From: an uncultured Clostridia bacterium
GTDB lineage: Bacteria; Bacillota; Clostridia; TANB77; CAG-465
Direction: 5' to 3'
Assembly: GCA_949106495.1 (NCBI GenBank)
Contig: CARYZD010000016.1
Span: 1 to 8,564, forward strand
Length of the DNA: 8,564 bases
Part shown: positions 6,458 through 8,564 of the stretch, piece after piece
How the letters are laid out: the number at the start of each line of letters is the position of its first letter
Numbering within the stretch: position 1 is the first letter of the stretch
Made by a program: the position numbers and the translations under genes
Notes under the pieces: model-generated
The model's database searches: none
What the model was told of the DNA's origin: nothing
Seen by the model: the letters and a program-made list of their open reading frames with translations, nothing else

Positions 6458-8302
6458 ATGTGTGGTATCTGTGGATACATACAAAAAGATAAAATAAAAA
6501 CTAATGATACTATTTTATCTATGAAAGATAGTATTATACGAAGGGGAAATTCAGACAATAACATATATGTAAATAACAATGTTGCTCTAGGTCATGCACG
6601 TCTTAGCATAATTGATGTAAAAAATGGAAAGCAGCCTATGAAAAGATGTATAAATGGAAGAAACTATGCTATTTCATATAATGGTGAATTATATAATACT
6701 AATGTATTAAGAAATATCTTAATTACTAGAGGATATGAATTTGAAACTGAATCAGATACAGAAGTTCTTTTATTATTATATGTAGAATTTAAAGAAAAAA
6801 TGTTGAAATTTGTAAATGGTATATTTGCTTTTGCAATTCATGATGAAGAAAATTCATCTGTATTTTTAGCAAAAGATAGACTAGGTATAAAACCATTATT
6901 CTATTCACTAGTAGACGATAAATTAATATTTTCTTCTGAAATAAAAGGTATACTAGCAAGTAAATATGTAAAACCTATTGTTTCTAAAGAAGAGTTACTT
7001 GAATTATTTTCTTTAGGTCCAGCTCATAGTCCAGGAAAAACATACTTTAAAGATATATATGAACTACAAGCTGGTCACTATGCTTATTATAAAGATAATA
7101 CATTAGATATTATTAAATATTGGGATTTATGTGAAAAGAAAATGATAGATAGTGATGATGAAATAATAGATAATGTAAAATATTTAGTAAATGATGCGAC
7201 AAGAAAACAGTTAGTATCAGATGTAGGTGTATCCACTATGTTATCTGGAGGACTTGACTCAAGTATCGTTACAAAAATAGCAACAGACAATGTATTTAAT
7301 CTTCATACTTATTCTATAAACTATGAAAATAATGATAAAGATTTTGTTGCAAATAGTTATCAACAAACAAAAGATAGTGATTTTGTAAAAGTAATGACTA
7401 AATACTTAAATACAAAACATAAGGATATAATTGTAACTGACGAAGACTTATTTAATAATTTATTTGAATCAGTTATTGCAAGAGATATGCCTGGTATGGC
7501 AGATATTGATAGCTCAATGTTTGTATTTTGCAGGGAAATTACAAATAATAATGAAAAAGTTGTTCTTTCTGGAGAATGTTCAGACGAAATCTTTGGAGGC
7601 TATCCTTGGTTTTATAAAGATCACCTAAAAAATACAGATGGTTTCCCTTGGGCTTTATCTGAAAATTTAAGACAAAATATAATAAAAAAAGATTTAGTAA
7701 ATGATGGTGATATTGTAGAATATATAAAAACTGTAAAAAATAATACGCTAAAAAATGTATCTCATATATCTCTTGATTCATTTGAAAATGAATTTAAAGA
7801 AATTAATTATTTAACTATAAAATATTTCATGAATACATTAATTGAAAGAACAGATAGGATGTCTATGAGAAATTCTTTAGAAGTTCGTGTTCCATATGCT
7901 GATCATAGAATATTTGAATATGTATATAATGTTGATGCAAAATTAAAACTAGGATTACGAAATTCTAATAATGAAATTTGTGAAAAATATATATTAAAAC
8001 AAGCATTTAAAAATGATTTACCAACAGATATAACAAATAGAAAAAAATCTCCATTCCCTAAAACTTATAGTAAAAAATATCTTGAAATGTTAGAAAATAA
8101 ATTATCTCAAATTTTAGATAATCCAAGTTCTAGAATTCATGAAGTTATAAATACCAATTATGTTAGAAATTTAATTAATACACATGGAAATGAATTAAAA
8201 GAAAACCTATTTGGTCAACTTATGACATATCCACAAACACTTGCATATATTATCCAAATAGATTACTGGCTAACTGCATATAACATAGAAATAAGAGGCT
8301 AA
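6458..8302 (+). CDS. asnB: Asparagine synthase, glutamine-hydrolysing (AsnB/AsnO type)
   Basis: This cytoplasmic enzyme makes asparagine from aspartate, glutamine and ATP. The N-terminal Ntn glutaminase domain (about 2-200) begins MCGICGY, so Cys2 becomes the nucleophile after Met removal. Arg48 (GHARLS), Asn75-Gly76-Glu77 and Asp100 (ESD) are the expected glutamine-binding residues. The synthetase domain (about 235-600) has the PP-loop SGGLDSS (263-269), SGECSDEIFGGYPWF (371-385) and RTDRMSMRNSLEVRVPY (464-480). The 614-residue length matches B. subtilis AsnO as I recall it. One oddity: the usual HRGPD-type motif reads RRGNSDN (28-34). All core catalytic residues are present, so activity is expected. 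Some AsnB relatives instead amidate diaminopimelate in peptidoglycan, which the sequence cannot exclude. The gene stands alone, divergent from the phosphorylase operon. Its last codons and part of its stop form a terminator arm. Confidence 0.95.
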   Translation: MCGICGYIQKDKIKTNDTILSMKDSIIRRGNSDNNIYVNNNVALGHARLSIIDVKNGKQPMKRCINGRNYAISYNGELYNTNVLRNILITRGYEFETESDTEVLLLLYVEFKEKMLKFVNGIFAFAIHDEENSSVFLAKDRLGIKPLFYSLVDDKLIFSSEIKGILASKYVKPIVSKEELLELFSLGPAHSPGKTYFKDIYELQAGHYAYYKDNTLDIIKYWDLCEKKMIDSDDEIIDNVKYLVNDATRKQLVSDVGVSTMLSGGLDSSIVTKIATDNVFNLHTYSINYENNDKDFVANSYQQTKDSDFVKVMTKYLNTKHKDIIVTDEDLFNNLFESVIARDMPGMADIDSSMFVFCREITNNNEKVVLSGECSDEIFGGYPWFYKDHLKNTDGFPWALSENLRQNIIKKDLVNDGDIVEYIKTVKNNTLKNVSHISLDSFENEFKEINYLTIKYFMNTLIERTDRMSMRNSLEVRVPYADHRIFEYVYNVDAKLKLGLRNSNNEICEKYILKQAFKNDLPTDITNRKKSPFPKTYSKKYLEMLENKLSQILDNPSSRIHEVINTNYVRNLINTHGNELKENLFGQLMTYPQTLAYIIQIDYWLTAYNIEIRG

Positions 8303-8316
8303 ACAGCCTCTTATTT
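8289..8316. terminator. Shared bidirectional terminator overlapping two stop codons
   Basis: A perfect 12-bp stem (AAATAAGAGGCT at 8289-8300 with AGCCTCTTATTT at 8305-8316) has an AAAC loop. The left arm is the end of asnB, including the first base of its TAA (8300-8302). The right arm contains the complete stop of the converging minus-strand gene (8313-8311) and its last codon. T-rich sequence follows on the + strand; the minus direction has a weaker U-tract. Confidence 0.85.
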
Positions 8317-8564
8317 TATTAATTTCTTTTTATTTTTAATTAAAATATAGCTACCAACTATTGTGCAAATTAATAATATAAATATAATTCTATATATTTC
8401 AATATCCCCTGTAGTTGGTAAATCGATTATTGGCTCATAGACTATATCAAATACTAATTCTCCATTTACAAATATTGCATTTACTATTTTTTCTCCTACA
8501 ATTCTGTATCCTTCTATTTCTGGCGCTTCTATATAAAATTCTTCTCCTACTATATTTTCTTCTA
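8311..8564 (-). CDS. C-terminal end of a second LPXTG wall-anchored protein (partial)
   Basis: The gene continues beyond the right edge; 83 codons and the TAA stop (8313-8311) are visible. The first ~44 residues (including EAPEIEGYRIVGEK and ELVFDIVYEP) resemble the second half of a MucBP-like domain. They are followed by the sortase motif LPTTG (coded at 8421-8407), a hydrophobic segment (about residues 59-75 of the fragment) and a basic tail, KNKKKLIK. This is a textbook cell-wall sorting signal, so the protein should be exported and anchored. It is a different protein from the one at 302-4336 but shares the MucBP-like then LPXTG arrangement and strand. The N-terminal domains are unseen, so its role is unknown. 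Its stop is 8 bases from the asnB stop, within the shared terminator. Confidence 0.85.
   Translation of the reverse strand, partial: EENIVGEEFYIEAPEIEGYRIVGEKIVNAIFVNGELVFDIVYEPIIDLPTTGDIEIYRIIFILLICTIVGSYILIKNKKKLIK

Noticed and set aside
6388..6579. Minus-strand frame over the asnB start
   Set aside because: It is antisense to the conserved glutaminase N-terminus and would overlap both divergent promoters.
7087..7781. Two minus-strand frames (7087-7290 and 7539-7781) within asnB
   Set aside because: The + strand here encodes the conserved synthetase domain, including the PP-loop; the antisense products show no motif.

Overview
The window is very AT-rich, uses the standard stop codons (Trp is TGG), and has Gram-positive ribosome binding sites and sortase-anchored surface proteins. 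This points to a low-GC Firmicute, probably of the Clostridia type. Species cannot be named from the sequence alone. I recognise no phage genes, complete insertion sequence, CRISPR array, tRNA or rRNA.

Layout from left to right. Positions 1-301 hold no confident gene. They contain a GC-rich terminator for something upstream on the + strand, a second AT-rich terminator-like hairpin, two adjacent palindromes, a possible structured element near 174-243, and the terminator of the next gene. Positions 302-4336 (minus) encode a 1344-residue secreted, wall-anchored, adhesin-like protein: signal peptide, long N-terminal region that I do not recognise, DUF11-like segments, SdrD B-like, MucBP-like and SpaA/Cna-B-like domains, and an LPVTG sorting signal. 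A 202-base gap follows, holding its promoter region, a run of 12 A and the terminator of the next unit. Positions 4539-5930 (minus) encode a pyrimidine-nucleoside (thymidine) phosphorylase. It is preceded at 5956-6321 by a small single-pass membrane protein, and the two look like one operon with a good sigma-A promoter at 6353-6381. The divergent gene at 6458-8302 (plus) encodes a glutamine-hydrolysing asparagine synthase of the AsnB/AsnO type. It converges on a second LPXTG protein (minus, 8311 to beyond the window), of which only the last 83 residues (LPTTG, membrane segment, basic tail) are present.

Functionally the window mixes cell-surface proteins with ordinary metabolism: nucleoside salvage, and asparagine synthesis or possibly cell-wall amidation. 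Each transcription unit ends in a recognisable intrinsic terminator. The most compact detail is the asnB / LPXTG junction, where a 12-bp hairpin contains parts of both stop codons. I did not find convincing evidence of a new multi-gene system. The most open items are the unassigned ~670-residue N-terminal part of the giant surface protein, the small membrane protein co-transcribed with the phosphorylase, and the structured-looking intergenic stretch near 174-243.
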